Shown here: positions 18,835 to 28,057 of the stretch, piece by piece | How positions within the stretch are numbered: position 1 is the stretch's first letter | Layout of the letters: each line of letters begins with the position of its first letter | Assembly: GCA_028284125.1 (NCBI GenBank) | Contig: JANQSI010000018.1 | Span: 462,998 to 526,997 of the forward strand | Source of the DNA: Cyclobacteriaceae bacterium | GTDB lineage: Bacteria > Bacteroidota > Bacteroidia > Cytophagales > Cyclobacteriaceae | Direction: 5' to 3' | Length of the DNA: 64,000 bases | The notes under the pieces: model-generated | Database searches by the model: none | What the model saw: the letters and a program-made list of their open reading frames with translations, nothing else | Told to the model about the DNA's origin: nothing | Program-made: the position numbers and the translations under genes

Positions 18835-19366
18835 CTTTTTCGCCTAAAACTATTGTCTGTTTGGATTTGGTTCGCCTATGCGAATAGGAGGCGACACTTC
18901 CGCATTTCATACAAACTGCGTGAACTTTGGTAATGTATTCTGCTATCGACATCAGAGCATCCATGGGTTTAAACGGCTGACCTTTGAAATCCATATCCAA
19001 CCCTGCAACAATTACTCTTTTTCCTTGATTAGCCAGTTGATCCGCCACGTTAACCACCTCATCATCGAAGAATTGCGCCTCGTCAATTCCGACTACTTCG
19101 CAATCTACAGCTCTCAATAAAATATCATTTGCAAAATTCACCGGGGTGGATTCGATGGTAGAATCCTTATGCGACACGATTTTCTTCTTGTCGTAGCGCT
19201 TGTCGATCGCAGGCTTAAAAATCTCCACTTTTTGATTAGCGATCAGTGCCCTATTTAACCTTCTGATTAATTCTTCTGTTTTCCCGGAAAACATAGACCC
19301 GCAAACCACCTCAATCCAGCCGCCTTTATTTGAGTATCCTGTTCCAATATGAGGCTCAACAAACAT
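18779..19366 (-). CDS. tdk: Thymidine kinase
   Basis: Phosphorylates thymidine to dTMP in pyrimidine salvage. The 195-residue type II enzyme has the P-loop GSMFSGKT (23-30), the Walker B/active-site segment VVGIDEAQFFDDEV around residues 92-105, a zinc ribbon with CMKC and CRNC in the C-terminal part, and the substrate lasso between them. It overlaps the ferredoxin stop by one base upstream and porZ by 56 bp downstream. Confidence 0.96.
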   Translation of the reverse strand: MFVEPHIGTGYSNKGGWIEVVCGSMFSGKTEELIRRLNRALIANQKVEIFKPAIDKRYDKKKIVSHKDSTIESTPVNFANDILLRAVDCEVVGIDEAQFFDDEVVNVADQLANQGKRVIVAGLDMDFKGQPFKPMDALMSIAEYITKVHAVCMKCGSVASYSHRRTKSKQTIVLGEKDVYEALCRNCFFEARSKQ

Positions 19367-19686
19367 TATTTGTCATAATTAAGATGTGGAAGCTGTGTTT
19401 CTTTTTTGACATAGATCTTAATATCACCAGAGGTAGACACCTGACAGGTGAGTCGTTCATCAGACTGCAATTTGTTCAATTTTATGTACTTTTTTTCTGC
19501 TTCTGTTAATTCTGATAAATGCTCTGCACCTTCAAGCACCTGCATTTTGCAGGTCGTGCATCTCCCCTTACCTCCACAGGCGTGCATCCAGTCTGTTTCT
19601 TGAAGCAGGATATGAAGCAATTTTTCACTTTTATCCTTGATAATAATAGTTTTACTTTGGAGGTTATCTAAGATGATGTTAGCCAT
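19366..19686 (-). CDS. 2Fe-2S ferredoxin
   Basis: A 106-residue plant-type [2Fe-2S] electron carrier. The cluster ligands are in ACGGKGRCTTC (Cys-x5-Cys-x2-Cys), with the fourth in LTCQV near the C-terminus. The ATG at 19686 is chosen: it has a GAGAAGGG ribosome-binding site 3-10 bases upstream, and the longer version from 19710 would overlap the divergent gene. It is the first gene of the minus-strand block with tdk, porZ and recO. The redox partner is unknown. Confidence 0.9.
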   Translation of the reverse strand: MANIILDNLQSKTIIIKDKSEKLLHILLQETDWMHACGGKGRCTTCKMQVLEGAEHLSELTEAEKKYIKLNKLQSDERLTCQVSTSGDIKIYVKKETQLPHLNYDK

Positions 19687-19704
19687 TACCCTTCTCAAAT
19701 TATA

Positions 19705-21303
19705 ATGCAAAAAAAGTTAAACGAGGATTTTATTGATAGCTACTGTGAAAAATTTGCGTCGAAAGTAATCGACTCGTTTTTCACTGAAGGTAAAATTTCA
19801 ATCACAGGTAAGGAAATTCTCAAGGTCACACCATCAAAGCAAACTAACCTCTTCATCTTAAAATTGATTTTTGAGTATTGGAAAGGAGAATCAAAGAAAT
19901 TCGAAAGTCCTTTTTTCAATTACGAAAATGAAAGTGTGGTTACTGCACTTGCTGAATTCATGAATGTCCTTTCTCAAAACATTGAGGTACATAAGGACAG
20001 GTTTCAGCTTATCTTGAATAATGCTGTTAAAGATGCCATCTATTTAGCTGCTTCTCCTCAAGCCTATTTGGAGGTTGATTTAGATGGCGTGAGTGTAGAA
20101 AAAATTGATGATGATTTCATTGAGGATAATGTCAAATATTTAACCATTTATAAAAAGGACATTGAAAACTTCTTATCCGATATGCGAGGATTGAGTCCGG
20201 ATGATGCTATTGATGAATTAACGGATGAATTCGAGCCCTTCAGCAGCGAGGAAGGTTTGAAAGCCGAGGCTGAAAGGTTATCAGAAATACTTCCACTGGA
20301 TCCTGAAAAAATCTTGAGCGAGGAGTTTCCTGAAGATTTCAATGAATTTGATGATGAAGTATTTGACAATGATGACGAATCTGAAGTTGAGCAGACAAAA
20401 AGTGAATCAGTCGAAGAAAAACCAGAGGAGGTAACTCCTGAACCAGAAGCTGAACCGTCCAATGAGGAGACATCAGAAGAAGTAGATACTCCTGTTTCAG
20501 AAAATGTAGCTGGAGAAAAGCCGACAGTTGAAGAAGAACCAACACAATCTCAAGATACTAGTAATGAGCTACGGTTTCAGACGGAGGAAGAAAGTTCTGA
20601 TAGCCTAATTCATCCAGGGTGGGCAGATAAAGTGGAAGCCCCACCGGAAAGCATGAAGTGGGGTGATGAGAGCGGCAAAGTTTCAGTAGAAGAAACAGAA
20701 AAGGAAGATCCGGGAGCAGAGCAAGAAATGACGGAACCTTTTGCAGATGAATTCTTTGAGTCTGTGGATGAGAGCGGCGAAGAAGATATAAAAGAAGCGG
20801 AACCAGCGGCAGAATCGCCAGAAGAAAGCGTGGAGGAACCTGTCGCAACAGAAGAAGAATCAGAGAAGGATGACAATAGTGAGGAAAAAGAGAATGAGTC
20901 TGAAACCGAAACTACCGAGGAACCCGCTGATGAAACACCAGTGCCTGAGCCTGAGTTAGCAGAGCCAGAAGTGGAAGAAGAATCTGCCGATCCAGAAGTT
21001 GAAACGATAAATGACCAATTCGAAGGAACTGAAAAAACGGTGGCAGAACATCATGAAGAGGAAAAGTCCAGCAGCCTGATGAGTTCAATTTCGGTCAACC
21101 ACCAATTCATGTTTGTGAAAGAACTTTTCAAAGACGATCAGGTCTCCTTTCAGAATGCCCTTTATGATCTGGAAGAGTATAGCTCCTTTGATGACGCGGT
21201 GGAGTTTTTAGTTCAAGGGTACGCCAAGGAATTCGAATGGGACATGCAATCCAATGAGGTTAAGGAGCTTCTGAAAGTCCTTTTTAGAAAATACCGAGAC
21301 TAA
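19705..21303 (+). CDS. Highly acidic protein with conserved ends, function unknown
   Basis: A 532-residue cytoplasmic protein without signal peptide. The N-terminal ~190 residues are folded-looking and helical. Residues ~205-445 are an extremely acidic, E/P/S-rich, probably disordered linker. The C-terminal ~75 residues, from SVNHQFMFVKELFKDD to the end, match a short helical motif common at the C-terminus of uncharacterised Bacteroidota proteins (this is recollection, not a search). It starts only 18 bp from the divergent ferredoxin and sits 17 bp before the ECF sigma factor, so the three genes may form an operon. A scaffolding or sequestering role is possible, not shown. Confidence 0.7.
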   Translation: MQKKLNEDFIDSYCEKFASKVIDSFFTEGKISITGKEILKVTPSKQTNLFILKLIFEYWKGESKKFESPFFNYENESVVTALAEFMNVLSQNIEVHKDRFQLILNNAVKDAIYLAASPQAYLEVDLDGVSVEKIDDDFIEDNVKYLTIYKKDIENFLSDMRGLSPDDAIDELTDEFEPFSSEEGLKAEAERLSEILPLDPEKILSEEFPEDFNEFDDEVFDNDDESEVEQTKSESVEEKPEEVTPEPEAEPSNEETSEEVDTPVSENVAGEKPTVEEEPTQSQDTSNELRFQTEEESSDSLIHPGWADKVEAPPESMKWGDESGKVSVEETEKEDPGAEQEMTEPFADEFFESVDESGEEDIKEAEPAAESPEESVEEPVATEEESEKDDNSEEKENESETETTEEPADETPVPEPELAEPEVEEESADPEVETINDQFEGTEKTVAEHHEEEKSSSLMSSISVNHQFMFVKELFKDDQVSFQNALYDLEEYSSFDDAVEFLVQGYAKEFEWDMQSNEVKELLKVLFRKYRD

Positions 21304-21320
21304 TTCTTCAAACATAGCTG

Positions 21321-21872
21321 TTGCCTAGCGAGGGAAAACAAATCGATCAAGACGAACTCATTACGAGATTAAGAAAACATGATCCGATGATCATGTCGTA
21401 CCTGGTCGAAAACTATTCAGCAGCCATTTATGGTGTCATTTTCAGAATTGTAAATAATGAATCGGTGGCCCAGGAGCTTCTCCAAGATTCATTCATGAGA
21501 TTTTGGGAGAAAATCGATCAGTATGATACCAAGAAAGGGCGGTTATTCACATGGATGCTAAATATCGCGCGCAATCTCTCCATTGATCGATTGAGATCTC
21601 GAGAAATGAAAAAGGGCGAAAAAACTGATGACCTTAGTAATTACGTATCTGACATTGAGGCGACTAACATTTCGCAAATCAACGTGGATGCGATCGGCAT
21701 CAAAGAGGTATTGAAGAACCTTAGAGAAGAAGAACGATTTGTACTTGATATGGCCTTTTTTAAAGGATATACCCAGTCAGAGATTGCCGAAGAATTTGAG
21801 ATCCCATTGGGGACTGTGAAAACACGATTTAGAATGGCATTGAAACACATGAGAAGTTTCTTAAAAGAGTGA
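21321..21872 (+). CDS. ECF-type sigma-70 family RNA polymerase sigma factor
   Basis: A 183-residue alternative sigma factor. Region 2 is LLQDSFMRFWEKI to SIDRLRSREMKK (residues ~50-100). Region 4 carries the helix-turn-helix YTQSEIAEEFEIPLGTVKTRFRMALKHMR (~148-175). The start is TTG at 21321; the next ATG (codon 23) would cut into region 2. Its stop codon overlaps the start of the anti-sigma gene (GTGA), the classic coupling of a sigma factor and its inhibitor. The target regulon is unknown. Confidence 0.92.
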   Translation: MPSEGKQIDQDELITRLRKHDPMIMSYLVENYSAAIYGVIFRIVNNESVAQELLQDSFMRFWEKIDQYDTKKGRLFTWMLNIARNLSIDRLRSREMKKGEKTDDLSNYVSDIEATNISQINVDAIGIKEVLKNLREEERFVLDMAFFKGYTQSEIAEEFEIPLGTVKTRFRMALKHMRSFLKE

Positions 21873-22651
21873 AAGCAGAAGAATACATATCGTCAGGGAT
21901 TTTGGAAGCTTACGTACTTGATCAGCTTAGCAATCAGGAACGAGTGGAGGTTGAGCAAATGATGAACGAGCACTCAGAAATTCGAAAGGAAGTAGACGTG
22001 ATCGAACAATCCATAGAGCATCTGGCTGTTGCTACATCCAAAGAAGTTCCGGTTGAATTAAAGGAAACCCTAAAGCGAAATTCAACTAGTAGTGAAATTT
22101 CTCAAGCAATAGAACCAGTTCCCATTTATTTGAAATATGCCGTAGCAGCATCGGTATTAATTGCAATTACAGCTTCTATTTTGGCTTTTGACTATTGGAA
22201 TAAGTGGCAAGTGACCAAATCAAGATTAGCTGAATTGGTGGCTAGGAATTATCAGTATGCTGAAAATCTTAATCAAGTGAACCAAGAACTATTAGATGCT
22301 CAAAATTCAGTGGCAATTATGAGTAGTTCAGATTTTGTTCATGTACCGATGAATGGAACTGATAATTCTCCTTCTTCTTTTGCTACTGTTTACTGGAATG
22401 AATCTTCGACCAAAGTATACTTAAGCGTTCAGGAAATGGAAGACCTTTCACCCGATCAACAATATCAACTTTGGGCGATTATTGATGGAAAACCAGTTGA
22501 TGCTGGAGTTTTCGATTCAACCGATCCTAGTTTATTGATAGAAATGAAAAACGTTTCCTCTAAACCTGCTGCCTTTGCAGTGACCATAGAACCTAAAGGT
22601 GGAAGCCAGAACCCGACATTAGAAACGATGCAGGTGCTCGGAAATGTTTAG
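21869..22651 (+). CDS. Membrane anti-sigma factor (RskA-like)
   Basis: The 260 residues split into an N-terminal cytoplasmic sigma-binding region (1-85), one transmembrane helix (~87-109), a coiled segment (~110-150), and a periplasmic RskA-type domain with YQLWAIIDGKPVDAGVF and AFAVTIEPKGG. It should hold the preceding sigma factor at the membrane until a signal or proteolysis releases it. No zinc-binding HxxxCxxC motif is present. The start is GTG, embedded in the sigma stop codon. Its stop is 3 bp from the convergent TPR lipoprotein stop. Confidence 0.9.
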   Translation: MKAEEYISSGILEAYVLDQLSNQERVEVEQMMNEHSEIRKEVDVIEQSIEHLAVATSKEVPVELKETLKRNSTSSEISQAIEPVPIYLKYAVAASVLIAITASILAFDYWNKWQVTKSRLAELVARNYQYAENLNQVNQELLDAQNSVAIMSSSDFVHVPMNGTDNSPSSFATVYWNESSTKVYLSVQEMEDLSPDQQYQLWAIIDGKPVDAGVFDSTDPSLLIEMKNVSSKPAAFAVTIEPKGGSQNPTLETMQVLGNV

Positions 22652-22654
22652 GCT

Positions 22655-23521
22655 TTAAAGATCCAAAGCCCGCCGTTGACCTAATGGGAGACCTATTTCT
22701 TCTTCAAGAGACTCAATATCCATGAGATAGATCTGTTCTAACACTTCAACATACGGCCTTTGATGGTAATAGCCTTGCTCAAAGTATTCCCTGGCCTTTA
22801 CAATCAATTCAGACGCTTCCATCCGGTTTCCATTTTTAAGCGTGATTCGTGCTTTGTGATAGAAAGGATCGGAAAGGTTTGGATAAATGCGAATGACACG
22901 ATCAAACTCTTCCAACGCTCTATTTTCTTGACCTAGTTTTTCAAACGTGAGCGCACGATACAATACCGCGTAAGCATCCACCCAATTCTCCCCTTCTTTT
23001 CTAATCACACTTTCTACGTACTTATTGAAGTATGCCAGTGCTTTGTTATAATCGGTGAGTCCGTAATAACAAATGCCACGCATGTAATCCACACTCTGCC
23101 CTTGCGGATGATCCACAAAATCTTCAGTCAATGTATCAGTCGCATCAAAATCAGCGATTGCTCGGCCATAATCTCGGTAGAAATAGAGATAGATATAACC
23201 CCTGATTCCGCTCCATTTCTCAGGGTCAAGTTCAACTGCTCGCTGATAGTATGGAAACATTTCGGAACCAAATCCTCGCTTCAAATAAGGGACCCCTCGT
23301 TCGCGCCAAATAGCAGCGTTTTCCAAATCATGACTCTGGGCTTCTTCCAGGAGAAATTGTTCTGGAACAGATCCTTGATAGTAGTAGTGTCCTGCTCCAT
23401 TAAAGAGTTGTGATGCAAGTTGCACCTTCTCATCTTCTTTTATTTCCTTCTTATACCATTCACGCTGTTCACATGAAATGATCAGAAGTGATATAGGAAT
23501 TATGATTTTAAGGCAAGACAT
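22655..23521 (-). CDS. TPR-repeat lipoprotein
   Basis: The 288-residue protein has a lipoprotein signal with lipobox IISC (Cys17), then consecutive TPR-type helix pairs from about residue 60 to 250, e.g. AIWRERGVPYLKRGFGSEMFPYYQRAVELDP, DYNKALAYFNKYV and NRALEEFDRVIRIYPNLSDP. It is likely a periplasmic or outer-membrane-facing adaptor. It overlaps the upstream lipoprotein gene by 14 bp, so both are translated from one transcript. Partner unknown. Confidence 0.82.
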   Translation of the reverse strand: MSCLKIIIPISLLIISCEQREWYKKEIKEDEKVQLASQLFNGAGHYYYQGSVPEQFLLEEAQSHDLENAAIWRERGVPYLKRGFGSEMFPYYQRAVELDPEKWSGIRGYIYLYFYRDYGRAIADFDATDTLTEDFVDHPQGQSVDYMRGICYYGLTDYNKALAYFNKYVESVIRKEGENWVDAYAVLYRALTFEKLGQENRALEEFDRVIRIYPNLSDPFYHKARITLKNGNRMEASELIVKAREYFEQGYYHQRPYVEVLEQIYLMDIESLEEEIGLPLGQRRALDL

Positions 23522-24626
23522 CCGTTACTACTCCATTTTGAAGTTTATAGGTTAGATAAACATAGGCATCTCTTCCTTCTTCTCTAATCACCGCTGGTTC
23601 CCATTTGTTTAATGAATAAGTTATCCCGTATAAGTGATCGACCGTTTCCTTTGGAAATCGCTTTTTCTGGTAGTCCAAGTCAGATTGTTCAATGACGTAT
23701 CTTCCGGTTTCACCCTTGCAATTCACTACGAATCGGAAGGTAAGATACCCAGATTGGCCTTGTAGCTTTTCCCTTTCTAATTTGCTCTTAATGATTTTCT
23801 TCATTTGTCCCTTACCATCTGCATATCGCACATCTGGCGTAGAATTATAATAGTCAAAAATCCCTTTTTCGTGACCACATAACTCAAAATAGAGCGCATC
23901 GTCAATAGTGTTTAACGGATCAATGTAGGCGACTCTATGTTTATCATGCCGGCTCAGTTTTTTAAAATCTGAATAAGGCATTTGCTCTATTAACTCAGTG
24001 ACAAATCTTCCATCATTTCTTGTCGAAAGAAAACTGTACAGGCCTAATCCCTGAACATATATTGAGGCATATTTTTGATCAAAAATTTGATCTCTTTTGA
24101 GTGATTTGATCGTTCTGTTTCCAATAAAAATCTTTGCAGGTTTATCCAAAATCGTACTATCGCGAGATCTTGTTTGGGTTTGTTCAATCTCATACCTGTC
24201 GCCATCGAAATCCCTGAATTCAATCAAACTTTGTTCACTTTCAGGATTATTCCAATCTTGATAAAATGCATTTTTTATATCGGACACCATTGTGTCTAAA
24301 TTGGAAAAGCCGACAAAAGAAACATTGCTATCTAACGATACAATTCCATCTTGTATGCTGAACTTGCTCATTTTTGTCAACTCGAATCCCGCGTTGAACC
24401 ATTCGATAGTGAATTGATCAGCAGATTTCCTTTTCGTAAGCGTATAAATAATATTTGTGTACGACTCCCTTGACGCTTCGTCAGGATAGAAGTGTTCGTA
24501 GTATTTACTTACAACACCATCTTTTAAGAGCCTTTCTTCAGGGAAAAAGCTAGAAACTAGCCTCTCAGGCTCATTTGCGCATGAGATAAGAAGGCCAACA
24601 AGTAATAGCAATAATGTACGCACCAA
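23508..24626 (-). CDS. Lipoprotein with TonB C-terminal-like domain
   Basis: The 372 residues begin with a lipoprotein signal (lipobox LISC, Cys16). The middle (~25-265) is unrecognised and includes a repeat-poor region with MORN-like flavour only. The last ~95 residues match the pattern of a TonB C-terminal domain: GYLTFRFVVNCKGETG, then LNKWEPAVIREEGRDAYVYL (the KWxPA and GxxxxVxxxY elements). There is no transmembrane anchor of the TonB kind. Start codon TTG 24626, or GTG 24623. The gene overlaps the TPR lipoprotein and lies 93 bp downstream of the DUF4249/TonB-receptor pair. Confidence 0.65.
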   Translation of the reverse strand: MVRTLLLLLVGLLISCANEPERLVSSFFPEERLLKDGVVSKYYEHFYPDEASRESYTNIIYTLTKRKSADQFTIEWFNAGFELTKMSKFSIQDGIVSLDSNVSFVGFSNLDTMVSDIKNAFYQDWNNPESEQSLIEFRDFDGDRYEIEQTQTRSRDSTILDKPAKIFIGNRTIKSLKRDQIFDQKYASIYVQGLGLYSFLSTRNDGRFVTELIEQMPYSDFKKLSRHDKHRVAYIDPLNTIDDALYFELCGHEKGIFDYYNSTPDVRYADGKGQMKKIIKSKLEREKLQGQSGYLTFRFVVNCKGETGRYVIEQSDLDYQKKRFPKETVDHLYGITYSLNKWEPAVIREEGRDAYVYLTYKLQNGVVTDVLP

Positions 24627-24719
24627 TGCAAAAAATTCGGTGCAATATTATTCAGCTACGACTATTATTCAAGAGATGTTTTCAGATTAACATTTTATTA
24701 GGAGTATACAAAAGAATAA

Positions 24720-25646
24720 CTACTCCTCTACAATCCGGATGTCATCTTCAGTAAATAGTTTCCCAAGAGCAGAAGTTGCCGAAATATTAAAAAAGCCAAC
24801 TACCTTTTCATCAGGATTATTTGATAAAATGTTGGATTGAATATTTGCCAATGGGACAGCAAACAGTTCACCAAAACCACCTTCACGAGCAGTTTGAATC
24901 TGTACCTGTTGTAAGAAAAAGAAGGCATCTTGTGAAATGGAATTGATTTCCACGTAAATGGAATCTCCTAATTCAAAAGGATTGATGAACTCATCGTTTT
25001 CATCCTCTTCAAACGGATTAATGAATTCACGAATTGGTTGGATGAAAATCAAACCATCGGCATCACCGTCCTCAGAAAAGGCCGCATCATAAGCGATGTT
25101 AATTTCATCAGGCTTGTTCAGAAATTCTCCATTCTTCCAGGACTTAATCCAATAAGTGTCTCCTTTTCCTTCAAGATCTCTTGCCCAGAAGTTAGCGAAA
25201 TAAGAATCATCAATAAAAGCATTTCCCTCTTCAAATCGCCACGTAATGCTGTCAACCGAAGGCACATCACTCAAGTCAGCAAGTGATTCATAAGTAGTGC
25301 CATCAAGGTCAATTGTTAACGCATAAACCCCTCCAATCACTGCGAATGTGTCTGTTGGAGTCGTCGGTGTCCAGGTGTATTGCCCGTTGGTTCCTTCAAG
25401 AAAAGAATACGTTTCTGCTGGATCATTCACGTTGGCAATTACAACTGTAGCTCCTCCAATTCCAACAGGTTCTGAGTTGTCAAAATAAGTGTTGGTAGTG
25501 TAGATATCGATGGTCTGAGGTGTAGCTAAATGATACAACCATGCATCGAAAGCCACAAGTGGCTCGCTTTCTGGTAAACCTGTAGTGATCTCCTGGTCAC
25601 AAGCAATTGTGAGCGAAACGATCAATATTTTAATGAAATTCTTCAT
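24720..25646 (-). CDS. DUF4249 family lipoprotein
   Basis: A 308-residue outer-membrane-associated lipoprotein (signal ending TIAC, Cys16). Its beta-rich domain opening with PLVAFDAWLYHLATPQTIDI and containing GGATVVIANVNDPAETYSFLEGTNGQYTW is typical of DUF4249. These proteins occur beside TonB-dependent receptors with carboxypeptidase-like N-termini, much as SusD does beside SusC, but the ligand is not known. The gene starts 2 bp after the receptor stop. Confidence 0.83.
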   Translation of the reverse strand: MKNFIKILIVSLTIACDQEITTGLPESEPLVAFDAWLYHLATPQTIDIYTTNTYFDNSEPVGIGGATVVIANVNDPAETYSFLEGTNGQYTWTPTTPTDTFAVIGGVYALTIDLDGTTYESLADLSDVPSVDSITWRFEEGNAFIDDSYFANFWARDLEGKGDTYWIKSWKNGEFLNKPDEINIAYDAAFSEDGDADGLIFIQPIREFINPFEEDENDEFINPFELGDSIYVEINSISQDAFFFLQQVQIQTAREGGFGELFAVPLANIQSNILSNNPDEKVVGFFNISATSALGKLFTEDDIRIVEE

Positions 25647-25648
25647 GT

Positions 25649-28048
25649 CTAAAACTTGAAATTGTAGGTTACTGATGGTACGACGGCTCCTAAAATAGAA
25701 ACTTGATTAGCTCGGGTTACGACCGACTCGTCCATTGCGAATCGGTCATCGCCTTGAGAAAAGTAAATGGAAAACGGATTTCTGCGATTGTATGCATTGT
25801 AAATCGTAATCACGAGTGTATCCCGATTCTTCCTGACCTTTCCTTTCTTATTAATTGCTTTGCCTAAAATGGTAAGGGAAAGATCCAAACGGTGGTAATC
25901 CGGTATTCTTAAGTTGTTTCTTGTGTTGGCAGAATTTTCTGGAATCGTCAGATGTTCTATTTGGTACCGGTGCGTTGGAAATGTCGTAGGAGTTCCTGTG
26001 AGATACGTGAAGTTTGCAGACAATGAGATGCGATTATTGATTTCATAAAATCCTGCAAACTTAAAATTGTGAAGTTGGTCGTATCTGGCTGGATACCATT
26101 GTCCTTCTCTATTTTGTAAATCATCTAGAAAGTTGATCCCGTCAATTTTCAGCTCACTTCTACCCAATGTATAACTCAACCAGCCATTGAATCTTCCTTC
26201 ATTTTTCTTGAGATAGAATTCCATTCCATAGGCACGTCCATCACCTGCTAAGACATCTCCTTCGATCAACTCATTGATGAACAACTCGGCTCCATCGATG
26301 TAGTCGAGCTGATTTTGAGTTCTCCTATAATACCCTTCGATTGAGAACTCGTAATCATTGTCTCTAAAATTCCTGAAATACCCAGCTGCCCATTGGACCC
26401 CTGTTTGAGGTTCGATATTGTTCGTGCTTGGCGTCCATATATCCAAAGGGTTTGATGCTGTGGTATTGGAGACCAAGTGAATATATTGAGCTGTTCGGTT
26501 AAAGCTTGCTTTGATAGACGAAGTTCGAGTTAATTGATATCGTGCCGAAAATCTCGGTTCAAGATTCATATAACTTTCGATGGACTCCCATTTGTCAGCC
26601 GTTTGTACGTCTATTGGAGTTCTCCTAACACCGGGTATTGTGTCGTTGAATGTATAGTAAGAGCCTGCTCCAAGATATGAGAAACCGGAAAGCCTGGCTC
26701 CATATTGAAGCGTGAGTTTATCATTCACGGTTTGTTGGTTGCCTATGTACAGGCCGTACTCCATAGCTCGCTTTTCTGGTAAATCGAACGCCACTCGTTC
26801 ACCATCACTGAAGCCAACAGCATCAGCTGGAGTGAAACGATAAAGCAAGGCCTCTCCACCAAAAGTCAACTCGTTTTTAGTATTGATGAAATAAGTGAAC
26901 TCTGGCTTGACATCATAAGTAGTGATGTTAGACGTCCATTCGAATTTGTCTCGCTCCGTATCTCCAAAAGCTAGCTCATAATCATAATCGCTTATGTAAA
27001 AAGTTAGATTTGAAAAGAGCCTTTCACTATACAAGTGATTCCATCTGAAAGTAGCGGTCTTGCTTCCCCAGTTGATTCCCTGTCTATCATCAAAGTCGAA
27101 AACGTCACGACCAAAATATCCTGAAAGGTAAATTCGGTCCTTATCTGAAATATTCCAGTTCGCTTTTGTAGTTAAGTCATAAAAGTACAAACCAGCACCA
27201 TCGTCAAACGCGTTGGTAAATGGTCTTGCCAGTATATCGATGTAAGATCTTCGTCCAGCCACAATGAATGAAGCTTTTTCCTTTTTGATTGGGCCTTCAA
27301 TAGCTAAACGACTGAAGATGGTTCCGATCCCACCATTCACTTCGTATTTCTTGTTGTTTCCTTCTTTCATTCGGATGTCAAGAACCGAAGAAAGTCTGCC
27401 ACCAAAACGTGCAGGGATTCCGCCTTTATACAATTTCACATCTTTTACTGCATCAGGGTTGAAAACCGAGAAGAAACCAAGCATGTGAGAAGAATTATAC
27501 ACGGGAGCTTCATCAAGTAAAACGAGATTTTGACCTACACTTCCACCACGAACATTGAAACCGGACGCGCCTTCTCCAACGGTGGTGACACCAGGCAAAA
27601 ACTGAATGCTTTTAATAACATCTACTTCTCCGAGAAATGCTGGAATTTTAGTAATTGTTTTGATGTCCATTTTGGAAACACTCATTTCGACAGAAGAAAC
27701 ATTTTCATCTTCTGGCTCGGCAGTTACAACTACCTCCTGGAGCTGGACACCTTCTTCAACAAGTTCAACGTCGATTCGCTGATTGCTGGTCAGTGATATT
27801 TGCTGTGTTTGTGCAAGGAAACCAATATAGCGGTACTCTATTGTGTAATCACCTGGAGGAACTGTGATAGAATAGAAACCATATACGTTGGTGATGTTAC
27901 CGCCATTGATTTCCTTAACTAAAACTGTCGCGCCAATGAGTGCTTCGCCATTGGCTGCATCTTTCACATAGCCATTAATTGTAAATTTTTCCTGTGCGCT
28001 GGAATACAAACACACGAGAGCAGTTAGGAGGGTGATGATGTGTTTCAA
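25649..28048 (-). CDS. TonB-dependent receptor with carboxypeptidase-like N-terminal domain
   Basis: A 799-residue outer-membrane transporter. It has a signal peptide (residues 1-18), a CarboxypepD_reg-like beta-sandwich (~22-110, e.g. INGYVKDAANGEALIGATVLV and GFYSITVPPGDYTIEYRYIGF), a plug domain (~125-235, with FLPGVTTVGEGASGFNVRGG), then a 22-strand barrel ending PSVTYNFKF. It imports an unknown substrate with energy from TonB. The start is TTG; no ATG is available before the signal peptide. Tandem direct repeats lie just upstream. Confidence 0.93.
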   Translation of the reverse strand: MKHIITLLTALVCLYSSAQEKFTINGYVKDAANGEALIGATVLVKEINGGNITNVYGFYSITVPPGDYTIEYRYIGFLAQTQQISLTSNQRIDVELVEEGVQLQEVVVTAEPEDENVSSVEMSVSKMDIKTITKIPAFLGEVDVIKSIQFLPGVTTVGEGASGFNVRGGSVGQNLVLLDEAPVYNSSHMLGFFSVFNPDAVKDVKLYKGGIPARFGGRLSSVLDIRMKEGNNKKYEVNGGIGTIFSRLAIEGPIKKEKASFIVAGRRSYIDILARPFTNAFDDGAGLYFYDLTTKANWNISDKDRIYLSGYFGRDVFDFDDRQGINWGSKTATFRWNHLYSERLFSNLTFYISDYDYELAFGDTERDKFEWTSNITTYDVKPEFTYFINTKNELTFGGEALLYRFTPADAVGFSDGERVAFDLPEKRAMEYGLYIGNQQTVNDKLTLQYGARLSGFSYLGAGSYYTFNDTIPGVRRTPIDVQTADKWESIESYMNLEPRFSARYQLTRTSSIKASFNRTAQYIHLVSNTTASNPLDIWTPSTNNIEPQTGVQWAAGYFRNFRDNDYEFSIEGYYRRTQNQLDYIDGAELFINELIEGDVLAGDGRAYGMEFYLKKNEGRFNGWLSYTLGRSELKIDGINFLDDLQNREGQWYPARYDQLHNFKFAGFYEINNRISLSANFTYLTGTPTTFPTHRYQIEHLTIPENSANTRNNLRIPDYHRLDLSLTILGKAINKKGKVRKNRDTLVITIYNAYNRRNPFSIYFSQGDDRFAMDESVVTRANQVSILGAVVPSVTYNFKF

Positions 28049-28057
28049 ACGAATCCT

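Noticed and set aside
20148-20876. Several minus-strand frames opposite the acidic protein
   Set aside because: They are the reverse reading of Glu/Pro-rich codons, giving Ser- or Leu-rich low-complexity sequence; no start context or family match.
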